A stretch of 64,000 nucleotides of DNA, from positions 65,386,941-65,450,940 of the forward strand of contig NC_088130.1 of the NCBI RefSeq assembly GCF_036370855.1, read 5' to 3'. Origin of the DNA: Dromaius novaehollandiae (Eukaryota; Chordata; Aves; Casuariiformes; Dromaiidae). Made by a program: the position numbers and the translations under genes. Below, piece after piece: positions 35,501 through 48,406 of this stretch. The number at the start of each line of letters is the position of its first letter. The first letter of the stretch is position 1. The notes under the pieces are model-generated. The model ran no database searches and had not been told where the DNA came from. It saw only the letters and a list, made by a program, of their open reading frames with translations.

Positions 35501-38500
35501 GATGGAGTTTCACATTTTCAAAAATAGCATCTAATTTTGGGTTCTATAGTTGCCAGCTGACAAACTACCAACATTAATTAATACTATTCAGCACCTCTGA
35601 AAATCAAGCCCTCCAGCCATGCTTGCAAAATAAAACCTTAGCAAGAAGACAGGTTTAAGGTCCCTGATTTTGGGATGTCTAGAGCATTCACCACTTGAAA
35701 ATCAAACAACTTCAGGTTATTTCTACAAAGAGATTTAAGTAGTTATGCCCTACTTAACTTCTGCTTCAGGTAGCTCTGCCTCAGTTTGCAATTACTCAAT
35801 GCAAAAGGGCTAGCATCACTACACGTCTATCTCTCAGGTTTTGGCATACACCACACAACATGTAGACATCTAATTTCAGGCATATAAACTTAGGAATAAA
35901 TTCCTCGCTCCCTGGTGTTTGATTGAGTTGCCCCTGAACATGCATCTAGAGTCACTGAAAAGCCTTTAACTTCCACACAGGTCTAGTGGATAGAACAGAG
36001 GATGAACAGAAGACCAGTACACAACTGGAGCAGTATCTGAAAATGAGGTTGAGGTGCCTGGTAGAGTGTTTGGCTAGATAATGTGCCTCAAACAGCAGTA
36101 TACAACTTTAATTAAGCAATTGAATGTATCACCTAGCTCACAGACTGATGTGTAGAAGTCTAAATTCATATTTTGAAAACATGGAACTGAATCATGCCAC
36201 AGGGATCTGCTTTAGGGTGAGCTGAATCTCTCTCTTGACTCCCCTGGCTGTATTGACCACATACTCATTTTCTACAGTGGGAGCTTAGACACCTGTTGCA
36301 CATATAGGCATTTGAAGTTTGGCATGTTAGCTTGAAGGCTGAACTCCATTCCTAAGGCTAGGTGAGGTGTCTAAAGTTAATGTTGCAATTATTTGCCTAT
36401 AAAACAGAAAAGCAAATATTTTTCTTCTCAATAGTGACACTGTGAAATTAGTGTCTTGATGAGATTGTAACAGTCAGGACTTTTCTTCTTCTCTCTCTTC
36501 ATCTACTGTGTGAAATTGCAGGGGTGGTCTTATAGTGAAAAAAAGAAAACAAAATACATATCATTGTGTGCTTAGCAAAACATTATGCAAGCTGCCCAAA
36601 ATTCAGAAGAGTCAGAGAAATTTCTCATTCTTCGAAGAACCTTGTTATCAGTCAAACATCCAATGGCTGCTTCCTCAATATAAACATCAAATTTAAACTA
36701 CTGAAATGGCTTCCTTCATCCTAGTTTCTAGACAACTTCCAATTAGATTTTGCAGCAAAGGCTCCAGAGTGATTTCAGTGCATGTATACTGGCATGCACA
36801 GTCTTTCCAAAGTGTCTGAAGATCTGCTTGCTGGGAGTTAGAGACACATTTAAATAATAAGATATCAAGGAACAGGCTTTGGTTTTGGAGCTAGCAGCTA
36901 TTAATAATTCCTATGGCATTTCTTACCTTTTTTCTAAGATTTTTTTTTTTCCAAGCAATTTATCATTTCAGGTGACACATTTATTTTGATAATAACTAGA
37001 TTCTACTGGCTTTGATGTGCTACAGTTCATGCTTGGTAGTGTTTGTGAAGTGGTAGAATTACTGTGTCTGTATATATTTTACTGGCTTTGCAATCCGGGT
37101 GACCCAAAACAGCTGTTATGTTTTCAGCCAGGACTATAGATACCCTAGGAGATGGAATACCCTTTCCTCTTGGTAGCCTCTGCCTGTTGAGGAAAAGACA
37201 TCTTTATTCCCTCTTCAGCTGTAAGTTTTGATACTGACAATGCTGAAAATAGAAAACAGAATGAAAACCTTATTTATGTCAAGAATCTCTTTTGCCTTTT
37301 ACTTTGTGTTAGCAACTAAGTATAGCTAAAATGATGAAATTAGGGAATCAGGCTGAGAATTCAGGCTCTAAAATTCTTTTCTTAAGGTATTTCTTAAGGT
37401 ATTAGAAAGCTCAAGTTAATTTGAATTTGCTACCTAATTCATTCAGACTGCTTTAGAAAACCCAACCTTAATTAACAGATGGACTTTTTTATTATTTAAT
37501 TAATAAACACAAGGACTAAGGACTATGCCAAAACAGGGATTTAGTTGCTTAAATCCCACCTAGCTCCAGTTTTATGAGCTTTAATTTAAAATTCAAACCT
37601 TAAAATCACAGCTCAACTCATGTTTAAGATTAGGAGCATCTTCAGAAACCTTAGAACAACAATAAAAAGGAGTGGCTTGAAAAAAATTACTATTTCTGGC
37701 CATACTCAAGAACACTTGCCTTTGTATGTGAAGTCAGCTACCTAGTTCATATCTTTATCTTATTTCATCTTATTTCCTTTTAGGATGTCTGAGGATAGAT
37801 AATTCCACCAGAAAATTCATAACTCAGCCTCAAATCTTTCCTATGCTCTTATTTCTTACAGGAATATCCTAACCATCATGCTATAAAGTACTTGGAATGC
37901 AGAAATGGACCTCTCAGTCGCATTGGACACTTGTCCAATGTTCATGGGATAATTAATGATATACTGAGTCAGAAAATAAGTATGCAATCTGAGTCCCCAG
38001 GGTAGTTGTTGTAGTAATACACCAAGGGGGGAGGCCTCCCGTCCTGTCTTCCTTCCAAACAGTGTTTAGTATGGTATCAATGGCAGTTTAATATTACATA
38101 CACAAGTGCCTACTTCCAGCAGGAAGTTCAAGATTTTGAGGCTCCAACAGTAGAGCAATTCTCTGAAGCTCAGACAAAAGCCTATGCACCATCAAGGGAT
38201 TTACCAAGGGCAACTGATATGTTATAAACCACATTCTACATTGAGACTGCCCTTAGTCTGGACTTTTGGGATCAATTTGGTACAATTAAGCAAGGGTATT
38301 ACTATTAACCTGTGTAGAGTTCAATTGCAAAAATGCTGCAACACTTACTGTTATGACATACACACACATGCACAGAAAAAAATGCAAGCCTTAGGAAGCT
38401 GAAGTTACAAGTCAGTGTGAAAGGAAGAGAGGGACGAGATTCTGAAGAGGGTTTTTTTTAAGGAAAATGCTTATAAAAATCCTCATCTGAAAGGAACTAC

Positions 38501-41195
38501 TCCATCTCAAATCTCCTGCAGTTAACCGATGTCTCTATCACATGTGAAAGCTCTGACTGAAGAAGTCCTTAAGGCTAACATGCCTCAAGTCAAGCATGCA
38601 AATTAATATTACAGTGAATGGAGCTTAGTTCTTTAAGACCAAGTATTCTCAAAATTCATTGAAAGCGTGATCTTGCACTCTTACATATTGCAATCTACTT
38701 TGAGTGATGTATCCCCAAGACAGCGTGTGCTATTTGGAGAAGAGAAACAACACCAAGTACAAAATTGAAATCCAGTGTCAGTGAAATCTAAATTTTTGAA
38801 GACAGGGTAGGGCTTCTGGAGCAATCAAAGAAGTAAATGGAAGCTGCAGATGAAAAACAAACACTCCATCCAGTTAAAAGCATTTATGAGAAGTACTTTC
38901 ATTTAACTAAATTTAGCGCTAGGAATTCTGAGCCAAGTTATTTCTACATCAGTACTATGAAGAGTAAAGTAGATATCTTTAAGACATCGCTATGGAGCTC
39001 TTGAGTTTTTTTCCATATTAATATTCCAAATGATGGAGAGTTCCATCCTTCAGTGCTGTCAGAAACTGGATAATTTTTTTCCTGCTTACTTCTATGATTG
39101 TTTCCTCCCACTGTAATTTGTTGATGAACTTCCTGTACATTGATGCATCAAAATGATTCACATACTAACCAGCAATATGTGGAAATGAAGATTTCCTCTT
39201 CATCAGTTCTGCAGAATTTTCTGAAGTGCTGTATGGATGCAATCTGAAGCATGAATTTGGACAAATTTCTGTTGGAACTTAATTCAAAAGCAGAGCACAA
39301 GGAAGGAGAGAGAATGAAAGAAGGGAGGAAGAGAGGTTACTCTACTCTGTAGGACAGCAAGGATGAAAAAATTAATAATGTAGTGATTCAAGCAGTAGCT
39401 GACGAGCCAAAAGGGAAAACTATGACTACAATTCTGCTCCACTGAATTCCTACTTAATATGGTATGCATCACTTCTCAGGAGTTGGTTTTGTTAGAGATT
39501 CTAATTCTTCAGCACATGAAGAACTCTTGATGCAGCTTTTGGTTCATGTGGATAAATTTAAAGGAGCCTACTTCCATAATGTTAAAAAAAAAAGAGAGAA
39601 AGAAAAAGAAATGAGAGTCTAGCCCTTTTATATTAAAGCCAAGACAATATTTGAATTGCTGAACAGGAAAAACAAAGTTTTTCTGTGTTCTCCCACAGGA
39701 TTTTGAGGTAAGAAGGTAATAATCTCAGATGTGAAAAACATATTGTTAGAAAATGGAAACAGTGCATTTTATTCAATACAATAAGAAATAGTAGAAAATA
39801 ATCAAAATAATTCTTGTCATGCAAGTCTAATAGGTTTACATGTATTACTTTTTTTGTTTTCTTTCATTTTTGTTAGCAGCAGACAGAAAATATGCTCCAG
39901 TAAGTGTCCAATAAGTCAGTGTGCCGTTCACCTTCCATCTCTGAATCTTACTAACCATCTGAGTAGGGAGATTTGAATTTTCCTCAGCTTTGCTGTGTTC
40001 AAGATATCAGTCCAAGTAGTACTTTTAAAATGTTCCTATTAGACCAGAAGAATGAGAAGAATTCAATAGTTTACCCAGGTTTCCTGAATCATTTTCAACT
40101 GGATTTTTAGAATGAAATCCTATGTTCACTGCAGGTAGTAAGAAAACACTTTAACACCCTTTTTGGAACTTAAACAATAACTACACTAAAGGCTATCAGG
40201 AAGTCTTGCAAACTTAAGCACTCAAAACTCAGGCATGCTCAGGTTGCATATGCACCTTATTTTATTCATCTTCTGTATATTTATACACCTTAGGACACAA
40301 TATCTAATTGCATCAGTCACAAACTGCTTTTTCCACAGGATCTTTGGCTCATTCCAAACGTGCAGTACTCATTTAATGAACAGTTCACTCTTGTTTTTTG
40401 CTCATTGTTCCATGTATAGCCCCATATCTGTCTTACCGCATGCTAATCAAACTTTGTCCTTAAAAAAGATAATAATAATAATTTTCTTGAAGAATTTGCT
40501 ATGGCACTCATTATTACAGTATCTTGCTACTTCTCAAACGTTATTTTCTCAATGCTCCTCTAAGATGAAACACAAGATAAAACACAAAACAAACATTCCT
40601 TGCTGCTAATAATTGCTGTCTTTCCCTTAGCTATCTTCTCGCCTCTTTCCGACAGTAATCAAGAAATGTTAAATAAATGAAAAAAGGCAGCAAGACTCTC
40701 GAGACCTAAGATTGTCTGGGGTCTAATGTACATTCTTCTTTACATGAGAGATGAGACCAGAGCAAGTACTGTATGAGCATCTACAGGAAACTTGTAAAAA
40801 GAAGTCTCCTCTGAATAATTTCAATGTAAGCATATGCTCATGGACTGTTACTTCCAGTCAGCTCATCTGCAATAATTGGTTGGGGATGGAATGAACTGTA
40901 GTTCATAGGGGTGAAAAGTATGGCAGGAGCAGGAGGGACACAGAGGACTGGGACTGTGGTTATAATTTGGTCAGTTGTAGGATGTGGCAAGAACTGGGAG
41001 TATATAATTAGGAGTTTTAGTCCAGCTGACAGCCAACGCCTTCTCCTGCTGCTGCTACCATTGTGACAGACTGTGACAGGCTACCACCAGTGCCAGTACC
41101 ACCAGCAAGCTATGCTGGAGAACTCTTCTTCTGGAGAATGTTTTTTTTCAAAGACTGAACATATATTCTGCCTTAAGCAATCACAAAGCATAAAA
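32517..41195. other. Intergenic desert upstream of SYT4
   Basis: AT-rich with no supported gene. It includes a G-rich patch near 32715-32760, an A/T-rich block with opposing oligo-A and oligo-T runs near 35358-35395, and the inverted repeat at 37921. Regulatory elements for SYT4 could lie here but cannot be read from one sequence. Confidence 0.6.
37921..37940. repeat. Inverted repeat, 9-bp arms
   Basis: CATTGGACA and TGTCCAATG are separated by two bases. Each arm contains a CCAAT/ATTGG box. Confidence 0.95.
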
Positions 41196-41227
<32 letters not shown>

Positions 41228-41233
41228 CATATG
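41196..41233. repeat. (TG)n(CG)n alternating purine-pyrimidine tract
   Basis: Roughly 12 TG dinucleotides pass into four CG dinucleotides and then ATATG, giving an unbroken alternating purine-pyrimidine run of about 38 bases. Confidence 0.9.
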
Positions 41234-44200
41234 ATCAGAACCTCCAAATTCTTAATACCTTACTAAAGATTTGAATTTCTCTCAAGTAGTAAGTAGTTAA
41301 TATAAGCATGGTTTTTAAAACCTGCCTTCCTGAACTTGAGCTTCTAAATTTCATCTAAATGCCACTTCAGGAAACCAAATGTTTTGTTAAATGCCTGCCA
41401 GAAAAATTCAGCTCACAAGTCTGCCCTTATTCAGTGTGTCCCACATGAGTCCCTTAGGACCCATGTTTTCAGAGTTCTTAGCATTATGTAGTAATTTATG
41501 TGTTTATAAAGTACAACCCCTAGTTACTGCAGGTTTAGTTGTCATAGCTCAGCTCCGCTGCATTTCGGATTTGAAGGCTTCACGTCATACTCAGAAGACT
41601 GAAGTGATGTGCCCAGCATCACATAAGAATGCTGTGGCAAATTCTCCAGGGCAGCAATCAACTTTCTTAATACTGAAAGTGTCCCACATTTTGTCTGATT
41701 TCCTAAGGGGACAAACCTGACATGATCACATCATTTCTCTTTCCATGACTGTGCCTTTCCATCAGCCCCTTTTCTCCCAATAACTTTTGATCCCTTTGGT
41801 AAATATCATCCAAACTGGACAGAGGAGTAGAAATCTTAAAGATATGAAAGTGCTCGCAACAGAGTTGTACAAAAATGCAGCCTAAGGGTTACATGCAGCT
41901 ACTAAGAAGTAACACATTCTGCCTGGCTAATCCAACTGCTGAGAGGCAGATGACCAGTCACCACATTCACAGCACTGTATGTGTCACCTCTTTCCCAACA
42001 GGCACACCAAAGATAAATAAAAACATGGAAAATTGGAGGGAATAGTGTAGGGAGGAAATAGATAGTCTTTGTCATGTAGGAAACATGAAGCACAAAGGAG
42101 AGAGGAAGGCCCTGAAGGGGGTAGGGGATGGAAGTGCTGCCTAGCCTTGGTAAAATGAAATCTTTAATAGACAGCCATACCTTTTAGCTTGTATGGACAT
42201 TGTTCTAGAAGACTGAAAATCAGTGGCCAGATGGAGATTAAAGATCAAGTAAAGGTCTCAGTGAGGAAAAAAGCTGGATAGTAAACTCAGCTCCTTTCAG
42301 AAATTACAAAATTCACCTGTCTACTACTGCTATGGATGTCCTAAACACAGCAGAAAGAAGAGAACAGATTTTGTGCCTTCTCACATACCATCAAATGTAC
42401 ACCTCAGACAGGACTTTTCTCCTGTGTGGTTTCTTTGGCTACTAACAGTATGTAAAATATTCTTGAAATTGAAGCATTCGTGGTCTCTCTTCCTTCTGTC
42501 AATTTTTTGACATGTTAGAAGGGGAGAGCTCACTTTCCAACCTTAAATTAATACAGTTTAAAAGGCAGTTATCAGCAATTCACTGCAAACAGGACTTCAT
42601 TGGGTTTTGGTGATCTCAGATGACTATCCGGTCCCCAACTTTGTTTACTATTCACCTTTCAACTTATTCAAAAATTGAGATAGAGTCCTATAAGCAACAG
42701 ACTGCTTTATTCCATGAGCCTGATACATCCCTAAGGTGCATCAATTTTCTGAAATATATAGGGATCCCGTGGCACATAATCCCATCAGTAAGTAAATCCC
42801 AAGAAGGGACTGAATTAAGATGCCTCAGACAACTTTCCACTAAGGCCACATCCCTGCCAAATGCATGGCGTTTATTAGAACACACAGCTGTGCAAAGAAT
42901 GGTTGCATTTTTAGGAGTTTAACTGGGGATGGGGAGGGACAGACAAAACAGAACATCTGTTTCTCCAGCTTGCCTCGTGTAGGGGATATTTGAGCTGTTT
43001 TGGCCAGAATTTTTCAAAAATACTTTAGTATAGCCTGGCTAGGTGTATACTCCGTGTACACAAAGTTTTTCAGCCCACAGAGTTATGGGCTTGTAAAGTT
43101 GTGAACAGCAGCAGCTGTAAACAAGGTCTTAAACTAAGTAATGTCAGTTGAACTTTATAACAAATTGCTTAGCTGTTCTGACCAATAATATAGGCTTGTT
43201 AGAAAATCTAGAAGGCAGTTCTAAAGGTTTTTTGGTTGGCAGAGCCAAAAGTAACAGAATACTAAATCTAGTTCTTTAGGAAGCATTTCAGCATTTAATA
43301 TATCTTACTTTTAAGATAAGCACTACATTTTAATGCTTTAAGGTGGCAACTTCAAAGCTATTTGGAAATCTTCTTGTGACTCAGGATTTGGCCATATTTC
43401 TTCATATTTTGTGTGTTCCTCCTGTAAAAGTGTCTAAGACGATAATATAAAAGTGCACCACAACTAAGTGAAGACCTCCAGTCTTGTTAAATATGGTATG
43501 ACATATGCTACACTTTGGTCACTTTGTTGTTCCAAACAATTCATGAACATTAACCCTTACAGGACTCTACTAGCAACAGATAAACTAGAAATGACAAGCT
43601 AAGAATGAATGACCTTGCTCAAACATACATGCCATTTTGAGACAGCCTAGAATACCTGAGACATGGATGTGAGCTTATAGTTATGACACAGGACCTAGGA
43701 GAGATCCCTACCCTTTTGTAGTGCAGCTGGAGGCCTGTAGATAAAACCCTAATGCATCTAAAGTGACATTAAACACTTATGTTTAAGTACCCATATCGTG
43801 TTAAACAATAAAGTTAAATTATCTCATATCATGAGCAACAACAGCTTCTTTCAGAAATGCAGTTTGTTGTAGAAACAACTGCTGATTTGCATTGGTATTA
43901 GGATCTGAACTCATTTATCAGAAGATGGGATTTTCCCTTCCTGTAACAGCTTCTGGAAGAGAGCCTAAATGATCGGGAGTGTAAGTTAAGAGATAAACCT
44001 TTATGAGATAATTCTTACAGAGTTCTCTTGCCAGTGTATAAGAAAGTCACCTATTGATATCTATCCCACAGTCCACAATGGTGAAACCTCTACAAAATCA
44101 GGAACTGTTTTCCAGAAACAATGGGTCCTCTCAAAGTCTAACCACACTTATTGTCTCTCAGTAACCTTTCTCCAACAGACTGTCTGTTCCTCTGATGTGT

Positions 44201-47200
44201 GTCTTCCTAGATTTGTCCAGTGGTGTCTCAGCAAAGGAGACAAAGGGAGTTAATATAGCTGCGAATGGAGTTCACTTGTAGCTGCAAAATTCAGATAAGA
44301 ATTTCCCTTTGATAGTACTCTGTCACTTGAATCCAGCCTGAGCAAGTGGTGTCTGAGTGGCTTGAACCCTTCTCATTCTGAGCAGATATCACAGAAAGCA
44401 ATCTATGGGATTCTGGGAACAAAGCAGCACAGTCCCAAAGGTCGGAGACCAGCAGATGAAGAAAGTGTGAACAGCAGCATCAAACTCCAGAGAATCTACA
44501 CATTGTGAATCTGATATTAGGGGTCATACTGCACTAACCTCTCTGGCTAGAGTGGAAAGGGTGAATCACCGGAGGTGGCTCATTATCATACCTCTCATTG
44601 AAAGTCTGCCAAACCTTTCTGCAGGACAGTAATATGACTAATAGCAATCATTGTAAGCAAATAATCAGACCATAGAACATGCCAAAAGATAAACATGGGT
44701 CGTTTCAAAGGAGTGTAAAAAGTTTCTTCTCCAGACATACTGCAGACAGTATTCTTTTAAGGAGACTGAAGAATCACCTTGGGGACATAGTTTTGGAAAA
44801 GACCATGCCTGTCAGAGACTGATTAGCAAGTATGAACTTCACTTGCGTTCAGACTTGACTTTTCAAGTGGCTGTCACACAAACTTGGCTTTCACACATTG
44901 TCTGTGTTTGTTGTTTTTCAAATGGATGGAAATTATTTTCTGTTTTCTGCAAGTCAACTGGGAGATTCTGGCTCTTTGCACAATTTGCCAGCAACATAAT
45001 GTAACATATATAAATAAATATAAGCTGATCTCTGTTAGTCATCTGAAATTAAAATGTTCCTTCTATTTACCAGGAATCTTGTTATTTGTTCTGGGTATCC
45101 GTTGATATTTATGGAATCAATATGTAATTTAGTATCAGTATATTTAATCATAATCAGCCTGAGTGCAGTGTTTAGCTGAACATATAAAATGTACTATAAT
45201 GACTTTAAAATGTTTAATTTAAGAATCTCTGCCTCTGTGCATATGAATCAGAGACCTGTGTTTAATTATTGATAGCAATTAGAGCACAGAAGCAGACAAA
45301 CAGCATCTGGTGGCAGGAATAATTTCATAGCCTAGCCCTTATTCAGAGTCTCCTTTGGAACCTAAGCGATGCTTCACTGGTTGATTCCTTGCAATGTATG
45401 AATTTGGTTTTTGGTTTCTAAACAACCTTTTGGAAGCTGTCTGTCCTTTTATAAGTCCTGCTAGGTTTATATATCTATGTGTGGAACAGATGCTGCATAG
45501 GGATATGGTTGGTCAGCTGTTTCCTTAATGTAATCAGAATCAGAAAATTATTCCTAAGTAAGTACTTCTCTGTTTTCATATATGCTCTGTCTTATGAATG
45601 CTAAAATTTAAATTATATATTGGTATTCAAGCCTCAAGGTCAGGGAATTAAAGTAAAAAGCTGTTTTGGCAAGTGCCAAATATGAACTTTTAAGTGAAAC
45701 TTGTCAAATGCTACAAAATAAGAGTCACAAATATTTTTAAGAGACAAGGGTTTGAGTCTGCACTTTCTGAAAACAAAGAGAACCTCTCAAAGGAATGAAG
45801 CACTACAGCCATAGGGAAATTTGCTAGGAGTCATGGGGTCGTTGCCTCTCACCAGTGAATAACCTGAAGAAATGCCACATTTTTTTGAAAATGTCATGGA
45901 ACCACAAAGTTTTGAATCATTAAATACAGATATAATTCATCAGAAACTAATACTTTAGAGAAGTGGCTATCAACTTTTTTTAAGGGTTTGTCAATCCTCA
46001 GACTGTTACTGGGGAGGCACAGACCCCTTAATAGTGATTAGCTGCTTGACAAAGAGCTGGCTGTTCTTTCTTACCTTTTATGAGACTCTTAGAGGTAGAC
46101 CTCAAAGATTCATGGACCACAGGTTAAAAAAAACATTAGAAGCAAATCATAACCAGGTAGTGAATGATCTGTTTTTCTACAAATGCAAAGAAATATTTTA
46201 TATAAAATATGCTCTGTATTTCAAGGACAGTAGAGCTTCCAACCATAATGAGTCTGCATTACACTCATCATATAAGTATTTTCGTTGCACAAGAATTATT
46301 CTGAGAGTCTAGTCAGGGGATTGAAGTAGGTGATAAAACTAGTGAAAACCCTGGGATAAGGCTTAGACAAGGGCTATTTCTTCTCTCTCATGCATACTGA
46401 ACTCCCACCTACGCTAGTCTTACTAGTTGCCCTTCTCCCTTAAAATTGGCTCAGAGGTCAAGCTTTAAGAAGCTGTAACTTTTTTTTACTTTGCCTTGTA
46501 AACAGGAAGATAGAAAGGAAAGGTAAAGCCTGAGCAGAGTCTTAGTTCTGTTGTTTTTTTACTTTGGGTGGGGTTGCAGAGAAAGCAAGCAGCAGAATAG
46601 GATTATTTCTGCCAGTAAACAAGACAGAAACAGGTAAGGAATCGTGACTCACAGACTGACTCTGACTTGTAGTCAGAGCTAAGAAAAACTATTAATCTGG
46701 CTCATAATGTGTACTGTTCATGCTGAAATTGCAGTCTTTTTATTGTTCTGCTTTTCCAACAAAAATATAAATGGGACAACTATTTTCATTCTGAGAGAGC
46801 TGTTTTCCTCTCCCATAGTGGTGGGGGAGGAATTGAAATTACCCTTGCCATATCACTCAGAAGAAAAATTGGGCAGTCTAGACGGCCTGTCTAAGGGGTG
46901 GCATTTACATCAGCAATGAAGTTCTTTACTGTAGGGGTGAAGACATGCACGCTGGGAAACATAGTTTCTGTGAATCTTCTTTTGTTTTAAAGGTGTAGGA
47001 CAACTGAGTTGGCCGTATTCTGTACAGGGATCACATTTCTGCTTATACCATTTTCAAAAAAATGTATCAAAGAATTTCTAACAAAGTAAATAAAAATCTT
47101 TTAGTCAACAAAAGTCGATAGAGCTTCAGGTTCTCTCCTGCAAGATGTCATTAGTGAATGATGTCATATAGTTATATACTTTATTGCCTGCACTGGTATG

Positions 47201-48308
47201 AGTAAGCTATTGGATCTTGTATGCAACATGCCCTGAATAAAACTTATCTTTTAAGCAATGAATTAAAGTTTGAATCTGTCCTCCTGCTGCTTCCACATAG
47301 GAAGGTTTTAATTAATTAGATTTTTCTAGAGTAGGCAGATTATTTTCTGAATGCTGCTAAATGCTTTAACTTGGAAAATACACTTACCAGAAGTAGCCCA
47401 TGATAAAATGTTGTACATAATTAATACAATGCATTTTATTGGAAGCATTCTTTTATTTAATAACCCTTCTGGGTCAGATGATCATTTTCGCTATGGCCAG
47501 TTTACACTACTCTGAATAATTAAAACATGATTCTTCTCCTATTAGGATATAAGCAAAAAGTGCATCTCAAGTAAACAAGCCCTCTAAAATGCAGGTTCAG
47601 CTGACCAGCTTCCATATTCCCAGACTCACTTTTTTATTGTGAGCTGTGACACACCAGCTGTAAATTTAAACCAGATTTCATTAGGTATACTTAACTTTTG
47701 CCTCTCTCTTCTTGATTACTCTTATACAGTCAAAAAGTTCACCAAAAGCTTTACCCATTCCTTCCTGAGTTCTTGAAGATGGTACTGTCTGTACCTGCAT
47801 GCTCAACAGTTGTATTTCTTGGGATCTTCGCCTCCGCTTGAAAATCAGACTTGATCTAAGAGCTTACTGTCCATTTCTTGGAGAGGCTAAGGAGCTGGGA
47901 CCCCCTTCTGAAGTTTTGGAACTCCCTTGTGACATTCTAGATGCCCTCCCCATCCAGCTATACTACATTTTTACCTTGCTGAACATCCTAAAAATGGAAG
48001 GGAAAACTGTGGTGCTGGCAAGCTTCCCTAACTTACTATGACTCATGACATGTAATCTACTATCTCTCGTCTATAGCTACCTATTCTCATTCACTCCACT
48101 TTCTTCCACTTGATGCCTTTACAATCTTCTCTCCCTTCACTGCCATTTCTATTTAGTGTCCTTAATTCCCCTTAATTTAATTAATTCACCTAATTTCTTT
48201 TCTTCGTTCTCTGTTGTTCTCCAGCTGTATTTTCAGAAGTAAGTACAGAGCAGATTTTAACAATACACCTATGGTTGTTCTCTCTTGACTTTTTTTCTTT
48301 TTCCTCAG
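41234..48308. other. Intergenic desert
   Basis: Apart from the possible hAT relic near 46 kb, I see only short unsupported frames. Confidence 0.6.
45961..46138 (+). mobile_element. Possible hAT-type DNA transposon relic
   Basis: The left end AGTGGCTATCAACTTTTTTT and right end CATGGACCACAGGTTAAAAA resemble the CAGTGGTTCTCAACC-type terminal inverted repeats of Charlie-like hAT elements. A GGCACAGACCCCTTA stretch inside fits the same pattern. At about 180 bp it would be a non-autonomous, much-decayed copy. It encodes nothing. Confidence 0.35.
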
Positions 48309-48406
48309 ATGTGCGAAAAGAATGGAGTTCAGATATGCGCTGCCTACATACAGGAAAGCCCTGATGACGTCTTCTTGGACTACCTGGAACACAACAGAAC
48401 TGTATG
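48309..48406 (+). other. Candidate spliced exon, coding or non-coding
   Basis: A long pyrimidine tract (CTTTTTTTCTTTTTCCTCAG at its end) directly precedes a 98-base segment, followed by the consensus donor GTAAGA. Two of three plus-strand frames are open: one reads MCEKNGVQICAAYIQESPDD onward, the other CAKRMEFRYALPTYRKALM onward. The local sequence is less AT-rich than its surroundings. The gene is unknown. With 16 kb of desert either side, a long non-coding RNA exon is the leading alternative. Confidence 0.33.
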
